Positions 24,702 through 38,100 of a DNA stretch of 64,000 nt are shown piece after piece; positions within the stretch are counted from its first letter, which is position 1, and each line of letters begins with the position of its first letter. The DNA comes from Vanilla planifolia (lineage: Eukaryota > Streptophyta > Magnoliopsida > Asparagales > Orchidaceae). The translations under genes and the position numbers were made by a program. The notes below the pieces were generated by a model, which was given only the letters and a program-made list of their open reading frames with translations, made no database searches and was not told the DNA's origin. The stretch covers positions 6,746,068 to 6,810,067 of the forward strand of contig CM043865.1 in NCBI GenBank assembly GCA_023846275.1. Direction: 5' to 3'.

Positions 24702-27700
24702 TGTTGAATCATTAGTTGTATACCACTTATTTGATAAGCACAAAATCATTGTATTATTATTTTTAATGTTGTTCCTTGAGTATGTTTTAGATCATACTTT
24801 TTAATATTAAAAAAATTAATCAATTAGAGAATTTGATAATTCACTTGTAAAGATATATCAATAAATGTTGATGATTTTGTTTAATATTGGCTTAACTTTC
24901 ACATTTTAGAGCCAATCAAATTTCTTTTTATGGGGTGACTAAATCATTTAGAGAAGTTTAACTATATATTACTTATGTTTATTTTGTCAAATCTTTCTTT
25001 TAAATACTTATATGATACAGTTAGGATTGTATTATATATATTCATTTACTAAATATCATTTTGATAAATTATATCACAGAAGCTATATTATGACTTTATT
25101 AGATGTCAATTCATGTTAGTTTAAGCCTTACACAAATATTAGTTTTAAAAATTTGGTTTAGAACATGTCAATTCAAGTCATAACTTTCACAGCTTAGTGG
25201 TCATATAGCATAATGATCAACATCTTACTTAGACAATCAATTCGAAAGTGAAATGGTGTCATAACCATACAGACACGATATATCCATCATACAAGTGAGA
25301 CCATCGAATGAATTATTTGTGAGTGCACAAGATTGGTCATATAAGGTATCGTCTTGTACCAACGTTGTTCGATCGTGGAGAATTGAGTTCACGCGTGCAG
25401 TATATACATACATAACCTACCTTATACAAATATGTAGCTTTTTTCTTCTCAGGATTTGTACTATGTATAGATTAGATTTGTATGATTTTATGTTTTATGT
25501 TATTATTTTCAAATTATGTCAAGTGTGTTAAATAAGATTATAACTATATATTTGTATGAAAACTCTTATATAAGTTATTGAGTGTGTTTACTAGGCATAG
25601 AAGTATTATTATATCATACATATATAACATTATCTTGTTATTATTTTGCACATCATATAAGTATGAAATACTAGTATTATAATTATATATTTATTAATAG
25701 AAATGCTTACTATACTATATATGTATAATATTTATATCATATGAAAATGTGAATCAATATACAAAATAATTTAATGTATAAGAATATTAATATATCAGAC
25801 TTATATGATCACTATCAAAACTTAAATGACAAAATTTATCATCATACTAACATGATAGCTATATCATAAGAGTATATTTAGTAGTTAATATACATTACAC
25901 ATAGTACTAGAATCAATGCATTAAACTAATACAATGAATGTCAAAATCATTAGTTTTATATTTTTTAGATTTTTTTATTATCATACTATAATAATAGTAA
26001 ATAATATTAATATTTTTAGTTATTAAAATTTTTTATAGACTCATAAAAGACAATTTAAGATTGAACTAATATGTTAAATTATATATAATTTTTTTATTAT
26101 CATAAAAATATAATAATATATATCATATAAGTATGATTAATTTTTAAGTTAAATTAATCTAAGTAAATTTTTGTAAAGTACAAGCATCTATAGTTTATAA
26201 TCATAATGTATGATATTTTTCTAAGAGCTTAGATTATGTTAAAATATGTAACATATGGTGACAATCAATTTCAAACTTGTAAGAGCAATATCAAAACTTA
26301 AGCACTGCTTACTGTATTGGAGTCGTAAAGTATGACAACCATCTCGAACTATTATGATACGTTATTTTAAATTTTTTGATGTTGGCTGATCAATAATACT
26401 ATGAGCTTCTTGTACAAAATTATTATTTTACTACTTTTCATTGTACATCATTTTCCTATGAGCTTAGAATATGGTTGTGAATGTTTAAACTATATTTATT
26501 AATATTCTAACACGCTATAATTTACATTTAGTTCTCGTATGATTTGTAGAAAACTAAAACTTGTGAGAGTGTGAGTTTTTTACATGCATAAAATGCTGGG
26601 GAAATTGATTACTAATGTTGTACTTGCATTTAATCTCTTAATGTTACATATTTTTATGTTTGTTATTATCATTGGAACCTCGTGTAAAGTTATTTTTCAA
26701 TTCCAACAAGTTTATTCAATTCTTATGCTAATGTAGTTATAGCATATTCTTGATCTTTACTATTAAACTTTTCAATTAGTATACTAAATTTAGAAATTTA
26801 GATAAAGCTATTTAGGGTTGATTGCTACTGTTGTATAGTGATATGATAAATTATTATCCTTGGTTTAATTATCATGTTGTGATAATTTTAGATATGTTTT
26901 TAGAACTATGATTGCCACCGTACATTGCTATTATCCTTGGGTTAATTATTCAGTTCTTAATTGTCATTGCACACTTGTTTATTTACCTTATATCATTCTT
27001 ATAAAATGTATTATTTTGTACATCCTTAAGATAAAAAGGGTGAGAGAAGAGTGAGTGAAATGAAAAAAAAATAGAAAAGACATTGAAATGAAAAGCAATC
27101 ATTTATTCCCAAAAGCTAGTTAATTATTTCAATTACATAATTCAAAGAGAGCATGAATATAAGAGGATCATTTGTTTGTTAACATTAATTTATTTCTTTT
27201 TATTTTATTATTTATTTAATTATTTTATCATTATCAAAAGAGGGATGGTTATTAAACCCTTAGTTGTGTACCACTTATTTGATGAGCATAAAATTATTGT
27301 GTTATTTTTTTAAATGCTTTTCTTATAGTGAGTTTAATACTATTTTTCTTAAGATTGCATAAGAATTAATCACTTATAGAACATCAAATATTTCATAGAG
27401 AATTCGACATATAAATATGTGTCGATGACTGTTATAGGCTTTTCTCAAGCTTGACTCAACTTTTAGATTTTAAAGTTGGGTTACTCATTGTGGAAGTTTC
27501 TAATCAACTTGGATACCTTCATGTGCACATTGCCTATTATTAGATTGTAAAATCCTTTTTTAAATGATTATGTAATACAATTAGGATTGTATTACATGTA
27601 TTTATTTGTTAAATATCATTTTTGTATTATTACGATTGACAAAACTATATTATGATATTATTAGATTTCACTTCATATTAATTTACATCTTACGCAGGTA

Positions 27701-28360
27701 TTAGTTTTAAAAGACCTAGTTTAAAACATATTAATTAAAGTCACGAACTTCACTATATGTTAGTGTATAGTATGATGATCAACATTGTATTTAGATGCTC
27801 TATTTTATGGCTTATGTTTGCACTAAAAAATGAACTGATGTTTAAACTATATAGGTATGATATATCTATTGTATAGGTGAGATCACCAAATAAATTATTT
27901 GTGTGTGCAAAATTGATTGTACAAGATATTGTATTGTATAAAAATTATTTGATTTCTAAGAGCTAAGCTCACACTTCTTATCATATGCATATTAAGCATA
28001 CTTCGTACAAACACAGAACTTATTTGCTTACAAAATTCGTGCTATAGACTTGTACGATTTTATGTTTCATATCATTACGTTCAAATCCTATTAATGTGTT
28101 AAATAAGTGCTGCATTTATATAATACAATGCATATGTATGATAACCATTTTTTTATATGAAAAATCTTATATAAATTATTGAATGTTCTTATTATACATT
28201 CTAACACAACTACTATATCATACCACTACAATTTTATTCTATTACACTTTACATATAATACAAATACAAAATACTATCATAATTATATATTCACTAATAG
28301 ATCCACTTATCATATCATACAAATACTTACCCCAATATTTAAAACTACTTTAAAATCAAT
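24702..28360 (+). mobile_element. Non-coding LTR-type element (LARD-like), old
   Basis: Two direct repeats of about 1.07-1.1 kb, about 24702-25770 and 27246-28360, are collinear over their whole length. Shared anchors include accacttatttga, ttaggattgtatta, attagttttaaaa, ttgtacgattttatgttt-like and aattatatatt. Both start with TG. The second is preceded by a purine-rich tract (aaaagaggga, about 27236-27245), as expected for a 3' LTR. The 1.5 kb between them has no recognisable Gag or Pol, which fits a non-autonomous element. Divergence of roughly a quarter of sites by eye implies an old insertion. The right ends are uncertain. Confidence 0.55.
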
Positions 28361-29085
28361 CCAAATCTATAAAATTGATTTATAATTACAATCAAGACAA
28401 CTAAAAAATCTTTATAAAACACATATATTTATCAAATTCAACTTAAAATTAAATAAGTTTTTCAATCTATTTTAAATAAGCAACTATATTGTATTTTTAT
28501 TTAGTAATACATATAAAAATAACAAAAAATAATAATAAAAATATCATATTTTGAGTTTATATTCAAATCCATTTGCTATAACAATTAAACGTTACATATT
28601 CAACCCCAACTCTTGTATCCTATTTAGTCTTTTTCAACCTAGAGATCGGCCTCCTATAGCTTACACAAGTAATAAAAGAATCAATACACATAGGAGTTGA
28701 AACGACAACATCAACATCAAAAAAGTACATGGTTTAATATGATATAGCTGAGCAAAAAATATACACATGTTACTTCCACAATAGTGTCAAAGGAAATGAG
28801 TGAATAATAAATGCAACGACATTGGGTACCTCGTCCATTGAACTATGGTTTTACAAATCTTGTGCTATTTAACCACATATTACAAAGCTTCTACAGAAAC
28901 AAGCACAAGGAATGGATGAATTAATTCAAGCATAAATAGAAGGAAAAGGGAGAAAATTAAAAAAAAAAAAATAGAATTTGTATCTCAAATAAACAGCAGT
29001 GCGAGGGAGTTTTAGTCCATCTACAAAAAAGCAGGTTGCAAGTTTTGAAGTTTTAGACATGCAATAGACAAATTTATGAAGACCA
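28361..29085 (-). other. Probable 3' UTR and downstream region of the 14-3-3 gene
   Basis: This follows the inferred 14-3-3 stop (29086-29088). 28900-29085 is moderately AT-rich and would fit a 3' UTR. Below 28640 the sequence is very AT-rich and blends into the LTR-type repeat. No gene was recognised. Confidence 0.45.
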
Positions 29086-29159
29086 TTACAGTATACGTAA
29101 TCTGACCTCAACATCTTCGTCACCAGCTCTCGTGGGAGAAGCTTTTGAAGCATCATCTG
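29086..29159 (-). CDS. Inferred terminal exon of the 14-3-3 gene
   Basis: The fifth exon ends GAT GGA G|gtaagg, so the last exon must enter in phase 1. On the reverse strand at 29156-29163 a tandem acceptor gcagcag is followed in that phase by [18 protein letters not shown], then VRLRIL and a stop. This gives PEDGADDASK or PEDGDDASK. An acidic, variable tail ending near DEDVE/DDAE is what plant 14-3-3 proteins carry. The exon lies 13.7 kb from its partner with two retroelement fossils between, so it is an inference. An alternative short end exists if the intron is retained. Confidence 0.6.
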
Positions 29160-32100
29160 CTGCTTCATAACACAATATATGTCCATAAACGTTGGAACTT
29201 AGATTGATAAATTCCAATTCATTACATAAATAAATATTACTCAGACACCACAAAATATCAAATTCATTACATAACAGTTCAATTGAATTCTATTAACATT
29301 TGTGAAGTCTTTCTAAATCATATTTATTAAGCCCATGAACATCCAAAACCGACTATAACAAGGAGCCATATCATAGCTTCCAAATTATTCAAAGAACGAT
29401 TCTTTTGAAATCAAAATAAAACCTTTTACAGTATTGGAAAAGCATGGGATATTATGAAGCATTTATAATAAACCCAGGGATGCTAATTTGGATGATTATC
29501 CAAAACAAAAATACGAAAATGTTGAAACAAAAGCTAAAATGATAAGTTGAAGGATAGCAGATTGGCTGCGAAGCAAGGACATGACATCGGATACAGGGAA
29601 ACAAATAAGGCAACTTAAAAAAAAAACTAAGGTGAAAAGTATTCTTAAGCCAATATAAAACTCATCATTATACCAAATTAGCAAAAAATACAGAAAAAAT
29701 TGAGATAATAAGAAAAATAAGACCATGGAGAAGACAATGATCTTCACTATTAATGAGAAACTATAGCATGATCATTCTCCTCTTACATAAAGTTTCATGA
29801 GGAATAAGAAATAAAAATAAGATAGATTATAAGTGCTTAGGCAAGTTTGAATTTCATGTAAGAATGGTAAGACTTAAAGTAATGAGGCTTTAGAGATGTC
29901 AAAGTATTCTCCCCGTTTATAATAGGTGTCATTTATCATTTCTTTTCCTCCAAGTAGCTTAGATGAGGTGGTTGAATTTAAAGTATTAGGCTGTAAGATG
30001 GAATAAATAGTGGTTATGGCTGTCTTCTAATAACTGCAAATGATGCGAACATATATTAGCTATAGAAATCATCATATAATATAAATAACTATCGTTGAAT
30101 AATGAGCAATGGCAAGATAGACCATCCAAATTTAGTACTCAATTTAGACTTTTAACACCACCTCAAGAGTCACCAAGAGTTCAACACTTCATCTTCTTCT
30201 AGAAAATTAAAACAATCCATAAAAGTGACAAACATAAAAATAAAATAAAAAATCATAACCAGATGAATAAGACCAAAAATAACCAAATGAATATAAGTGA
30301 TAAAATCTTGATAATAAATTATACAAGAACAGAGTTTTAGAAGAAATCTAATATTAAAAATCATATAGCTTACTAAAAAAGCTATTATGGCTACAATAAG
30401 ATATTGTGGTTGAGACGCTCCCAAGAGGTTTGTTTATCATTAGAGGTGAGTTGCAAGCTTTAAGTGGTTAGAGGCAAGAATCAAAATACAAATACTTGAG
30501 ATGCAATAAAATGATATGAATTGAATATGGAGTGGTAGGATTGTATCCTATAAAGAAAGATAAAGATTAACCCAAAGAAAAAAAAAATAAAAATATAATT
30601 AGTCTTTTTCATGAAGCATTTATTAGATTAAAAATTTTTTATGCACATGTATATACTTATCATAAATATATATGAATTTTACTTTATTATAGTTTATATA
30701 AATTATGTTATCTGTAATTAAAGTATATTAAAATTATTATTTTATTGTCATATGAAAAGTTATATTTAATACTATATGAAAATAATAAAAATATTATTAA
30801 GTTAATATTAATAAATAATAATTAAAATAAAATCTATAAAATATCATTTATAATTTCATTATCCCAATGATAAAAAAACCCCAAAAAATGTTATTGGAAG
30901 CTAATAATGGCTCTTCTACTTGTTTTGGGTTTGTATACTCACGTGAGGACAAATCCTAAAAGAAGACAATTTGAAACTTTGTAGACTTAGATGTCAAGTT
31001 GGGTATTCACCAAGACAAAAATTAAAGAATTAGAGTTGAGTAAAATTCATATGTTTAAACAACAAAAGTTACTCAAAGGCATCCAAAGCTCACAAAATTT
31101 AAAACATATAGTTAAAAAATGATACCTAATTTAAAACTTTATTATAAATATTTTAAAGGTTTTATAATACCAAAATAATATGCTAAATATGTTAAAATCA
31201 ATTCATAATTTCACTAATTTAGAAAAACATTTAATAATTTTTCATAACAAATTTAAAACTACAATCAACATTCTAAGCAAATTGAACTATTCGATATTCC
31301 AATCAGATTGTCTAATCTGTATTCAAAAGTGGTGATGCCTTCTGTGATTAAATCTTTGAACCATTACAAAATTATTAACAAATAATTTAATAAGCATTTG
31401 TGCATTATTCAACAATTGAGCAAACTAAAAAGTTCATGCACCATTTAACAAGTGCATAATATATGCAATGTACAAATAAGTAATAATGGGTAAATAAATT
31501 GTATGCCTAACAGGCATATGAAACTCACACATGCATAATTTAAGTAATGCACACAAAATACATAACATGTGCATGAGGTTTTGAAAACTTGGTTTGCACG
31601 TATTTCCTGTGCTACAGGTATGAGGAAAACTGTAACTTAAAGCATAAATAATATTAGCACACACAAGAGAATTGTATGCATGCAATAATTATTATGTGAG
31701 TAAAAATAATGCTGTGCAACAACAAATTTTTTACACAATGTATTGGTGTTGTACATACAAAAAATTACTAAGCATGAGCAATCTTATTCCGATCTATATA
31801 TGCATAATACCTATCATAAACATATAAATAATGTGTATAAAAGGAAAAAAATGTGAATACAAACCATTGAAATCAATTGATCCTATCAGTGGTATCCCGA
31901 TGGCAAAATGAGTTTCTAAATAAATTTATGCTAATTGGAGGATCCACCTCCTTATCAAACTATTTAATCTTCTTCTAGAAACTTATAATGTTTTTTAATT
32001 CAAAAAGACATGGCTATAATTTTTACACAAATAGAAAGCAATGAGAAAATATAAATTGAAAATTGTTTTGCATTCCTTTACACGTAAAAGAAACTCCTTC

Positions 32101-35100
32101 GACAATTAAATGAATTGCTTAGCTTAGAGAGCCAGTGATGAAGGACAAGACTAGTGAATGTAAATCATGAATTTCCACTTTTAATTTAACCAGGTTTACT
32201 TGCGACTTAATGCATAAACTAATCCAAGAATGGCATTCAATTTCACTCTCCCCTTGATAATATTGTGTTCGAAGAAACATTTGTACTCCTTTTAATGTGG
32301 TGAGTACCCTAAAAATATACATTTGATGGCCCAAGGATTTAGTTTTCCATGATTATGTGTGTAAACATGAACAAATACCAAACATCTAAAGACTTTGAGA
32401 GAAAATTTTGTCATGACCTAAGTGTAGGATGACTTGTCAAAAAAGTTTGAAGGAAAACATGGAATTTTGACAATTGAGATGGCATAACTCAATAGGAAAG
32501 TTGCTTTAAGAGTGGGATCTCACAAAAAATGTTTGAGAGCATTGACAACGAATATGAGAGATTAGGTAACATCAAGAAGGTATTTGTTTTTAAGTTTGGC
32601 AATGCAATTCTATTGGCGAGTATCGGCATGGGCTTTGGTGGATAATTCCTGCACTTAAATTTAGAATGAACCTCACATCAATCTAGTATCATTATGTAAA
32701 AAGGAAACAAATCAATGAGATCTGAAAACATGCTTGATGCATGAGAGTTCCCACACGTCACCATTAAACATAGCAAAGGGGCAAGATAGTTATATGATTG
32801 ATTTAGAAATAAATTTCGAAAACATTTTACAAATTGTCACACTACACGTCCAATCGAGTTTGCATTCTTATTTTCAAATAATAATGGGAATAAATTTTTA
32901 AGATATATAAAATATGGATGTTTAAATCAGAAACATCAAAACATGACTTGATTACCAAAAATAAAAACATTAAACATGGAAGTTTGAAAACTTTAATTAT
33001 TATCTTGAATTGTTCACTAGGAGAGTTGTTGATTGTGAAGTGGCATAGTCCCAAAGACTACCAAATACTATCAATCATCCTCTCTAAAGACAAAATGAAA
33101 TTAACATTGATTTTTGAAAACACTAGTGAGACAATTGTGAGCTTAACTTTACTAATAGAAAACAAGTTGCAATCTAAATTAGGAACAAATAACAAGGAAA
33201 TGAGTGTCAAATGCTGATTTAGCTTCATTGTTCCAATGCTTGCAACTTTTGATTAAGTCCCATCACCAACATGGACAATCCAATTCTCTCAACAAGATTG
33301 TATTTTCAAGAAAAGACTTAAACTCCAATCACATGATTAGATCTCATGGAGTCTATAATACACACATTGGAATTGCCTCTTTAACCATTAAGTGCACATA
33401 AAGTATTACCTTTATGTGCTATTAATTTAGAGGCAATAACAAAGAAAGAGGAATTGCTTTGAGGTGGACCAAACATTTTTTGGAAACAATTCATTTGCTA
33501 TTTTATGAAGAGAAGGGACATGATAAACTTGGGAGTGTTTTCAATACTTGTTGCATTCCCCTTGAACTCTTTTGACTTAAGGATATGGTATCATCTGGTC
33601 TCCCATAAAGGTCCCAAAACTTGTCGTTTTAGTGACCTAACATATGGCAATAATCACAACTTGGTTAATCGTTCTTGTGTTTACTATTGTTTGATGATGG
33701 TTGACTCCACCAAGTAGAGAAGTGCAATAATCTCAAAATTGTTGGATGGATTTGGATCCCAAACATGACTTTCCTTCGAATCTCTTCTCATCTCACCTTG
33801 GTGAATGCTTCGCACAAAATTAGTGTTGGTTTTGTCAACAAAAATCATCCTCAAATGTCAAGTTGTTATCAAGAACAACTAAGAACTTGCATAAGAGTTT
33901 TTGTTTCATGAGTTTCTTGTGGTACAATGCATTAATTTCCACTTGTACTCCTTGAACATACCAAATTATTGCCAATTTTGATGAAAAATATTGAAATATT
34001 AAGTGAAATTGAAGTCTCCTTCACAATGATCATGAAGACCACACTCAATGCCAAACAACACATGTATTTCCATGTAAGAATAAGGTTCCCATATATCCAT
34101 AGTCATATTATAAAGAAGGAAATTCTCTCCAATCTCATTCATCATAGACTTGAAGAGTAATGACATGAAAAAATTATTCTCCATCATGCAAGTTCAAAAT
34201 TTTTGACCTTTCGATGAAAGTCTTTGCCAATAACATACTCATCTTGACCTTTTTCAGACATAAAAATCCAAACTGATTGAGGCCATTGAACAAAATCATG
34301 GTTGTTCCTCTTTCACATAGTCAAGAAAATTCTCTTCTTTTGGTTTTAAATTATGGAAGTTGTCTTTTGGTCTGCATGGGACAATTCTTTATTTAAATTT
34401 CACAAAAACTTTATGTGGTTTTCTTCGAATTACTTGTGAGGACAAAGCTTTTTGCCAAACTATCTCAAGTGTGAATTATGTGTTGTGTTAGAATTGCATA
34501 TAATGTGTTACATTGCTTGCATGTCATTATGTGCAAACCCTAAGACTTTGGTTAAACCCTCATTTATCCTAAGATGAAGACAAACTAAAAGGAGTTATGT
34601 ATGGACAACCAATCAAAGGACACTAAATAAATCATCAAAATAATCTTAGGAGGATCAAAGAATTTGCCTAACATATTTAAATTCAGCCGAGCACTCAAGG
34701 AATAAAATTTTGATTCCTTGTTGCTTGGGAAAGTATCCTAAGGCATGGTACCCTCATTGAATTTGACCTAGAACTGCAACAATCCACTCATTGGTGGATC
34801 ATTATTACCCCATGTTAACCCCATGAACTTTAAAGTAATACATTGCATTATTGATAACAAGCCAGTTAAGTATCTTTATAATAATCTAACTTGTCTATTT
34901 AGTATATTACAAACTAATTTAAAAGATAGGTATACAAAGTAGATTTTAAACCTTAGATGATTAAAGCCTTGAACAAACAAGTCAGAATATTTAAAACCAA
35001 CATGGAAGAAGTCATCCAACAATTCAAGTGAAGAAGTGAAAACATGTATCCTTCAAGCTATTAAGGTTTATACCTCCTAAAACGTATATAAAGATTACAA

Positions 35101-38100
35101 TCAATTTACTAATTATACATGACAATTTATAATTCACTCACTAAGTATTTATATTTTATTTAAATAAATATGCCTTAATAGCTCTAATAGCATTTCACTA
35201 AGGATTATTAAGATTAACAACTCATCATGTGAATATAATTGCATAATTCTATAAAGAATGATGAAATAAGGGTGATAAAATTTGATTTGAAGAATAAACC
35301 TAAACAAAATTAAAATGTGTATTGATTGTGTGGTACAAAACGTATTTCCTATAATACAATTAGCTTAATGTGACATACATGATTGAAGGAGCAAGCTGTT
35401 CAATCTAGATTAGTATTGACGTTCTATATTATCAGATGGCACCATCATAATTAAACAGTACAATGTGTTCAAATTAGCTACATACAAGTGATTAAATGGT
35501 TTGGAAAAGAAAAAAACAGTGTGATCTATTTAATATAGGAATCCTGAGAATTTCATATGATATTGTAAAATACAATTGACTAAACTGAAAAGTATCAAAA
35601 GTGTATTAAAATGATTAAATATTAATAATATTGAATTATACATTATGGCACATCCTACAGTATGATTAATGAAATACGAAGCATTTAAGTCTTGCATTAC
35701 TTTGCATAATGCTGCTTTAGTACAATATAGTAATTTTTACTATAAAGTATGATCAAGTTAATGATACTTATATACAACAAATAATAAAAAAACTTGAAGG
35801 CTTTGTGTGATATGTTAATATTCTAATGGATAATATGAATAATTCATTACATAAGCATTATACAATACGATTCACTCATCGTATAGTACGAATGGAACAA
35901 AAGTCCAGTAACGACTTGTTCAAACACACTTTAAATACAAAAATAGCCACTAGAAGAGCCATTGCAACCTTCTTTAGAGAATCCTATGTATTGTAAACTA
36001 TAAATAAGCCCCCTCTAATCATAAGAAAGATGACAATGAGGATAAGATAAAGAAACAATAAGTGATTGAGTACTTTATTATATAAGCATCATATAATACA
36101 ATCTACTTATCATACATTATGAACAAAACAAAATTCTAATAACAACTAATTTGAACATGCCTTAAAACCACCTAAAAAGAGTCAACAACAATTTTTCTTC
36201 ACCAATTCATCCTCCTCTTGGTATGCCTCACATTCCCAGCATGAACGAGATTATCATTAGAAGACTTAAAATCCTTGAGTAGATCCTTATAAGCACCCTT
36301 GATTTATGTATTTGATATTTTATCTTAATTTGACTTTTATCATAAAAAATCCTTCTATCTTTCTTGATATAGATTTTGAGGAGCAAAAAACTGTTAAAAT
36401 ATTTGGTGAAAATATTAATTCAAGTGTTTGAGAGTTATTTGAAAGATTATATGCACCTAATTATAATATATTGCTATAGATGACAACCAATTAATGCTTG
36501 GATAATTAAATAGACAAGAATTGAATATTTTGAATCATGCACTTAATCATAAAACATGCATAAAACTTTCTTCTTTTAACACTTGCTTTGAGACTATGTG
36601 AGAATTAGACAGATTATTTGAAAAAAAGAAGCCTCAAGTGATTAACAAAAAAGAGAAAAAAAAAGGGAGCACAAAAGAAGGAAAAGTCTCACAAGGACCC
36701 TAGAATAAAATAATATGGATGAAGGAACACATCTTGACTCTTATTCAAGTAAAAATGAAAGTTCATCTATTGCATGTATTGATGGTGACTTGTCTAATTG
36801 TTTTCATAAGCTTATATAAGAGCATGATAAACTTATTAAAAAATATATTAATCTTAGAAGGTCATGCTTTAAATATGAAAGTTCTATTCATGAGCTTGAA
36901 AGAAAATGTGATGAGCTTTAGAATAGAGAATGAATCATTATCTGCTAATGCTAAATTGTATTTCTTTTTTAAATAAGTTGCATGACAAATTGAATGAATT
37001 TAAACATACTTTTGAAGAAAATGCAATATGCATTGACTTCTTGAGAATTGACAATGCTATGCTCAAAAAGGAAAAATTTGACTCAAAAGAAAAATTGAAT
37101 GCTTTTGCTGTGATACAAAATGAACTAAATCTTTTGAAGACAAACCTTGCGGATTCATCTTCACATATATGTATGATACTTCATCACATGGTCATGTAAA
37201 AATATGAATGAAAGAAAATCCATTCATATACATGCATATTTTCCCATGACCACCTTACATATTAATCACATTCAACATTTCATGTAATATGTAATTATTG
37301 TTGAAAACTTATATAAGTTTCAATTGATTATATTGATTCCATTGATTGCCCATTTAGAAAATCAATAAATTTAAAAGCAAACAATTATGTTTGGATTCCT
37401 AAAAAAATATTTCTTTAAAACTTTAAATCATGACATACACACACTATCATATGTGAACCCAAGATGGTTGAATTTCTAAATTTAAAATTTAGATAGTTGT
37501 ATTAGCATGTCTATATCAATAACCTATGAATATAAGTCTTGACTTATGAGTCTTAGTTTAATGATTAAATGAATAACTCAACTGTTAAAATTAAGACAAT
37601 TACATTTGTCTTTGTTTGATCCTTAATATAATAAAGACAAGCAAAATCCTTAGTAACCTTCAAGGTTATACGTTTAAAGAAAGTCATATGCATTCTTAGA
37701 GGTCTAAGACTCAAGATATGAAAAGTGTCCAGAAATACCAGATTTTTTTCTCATGAAATTGAACTAAGAGAGGGCACACAAAGATACTTATTAAGATTAA
37801 ATAGCTAACTAAATAATAAAAATAGGAATCTGAAATAAAAATTGAGAAATTTATTAAATTATTTGGTTAAATCATTGATACAATGGAGTTCATTGGACTA
37901 TACAATATGGAAGCATTGATTAATAGACTTGCCATGGGTGCTAATTGGAAATTTGAGGGAACTGTACAATAAGCAAAAATTCATCATGGGTATGACTACC
38001 TTGAAATTTTTGAACTAAATAGCATGGAAGGATATATTAAGGGGGAATGATATGATGCAATCTTGTCTAGCCATGTATAGTCACCTGACCCTATGGCTTC

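Noticed and set aside
35840-36120. Repeated tacgat/atacaat motifs as a CRISPR-like or satellite array
   Set aside because: Spacing is irregular, copies are degenerate and they lie inside an LTR of a plant retroelement.
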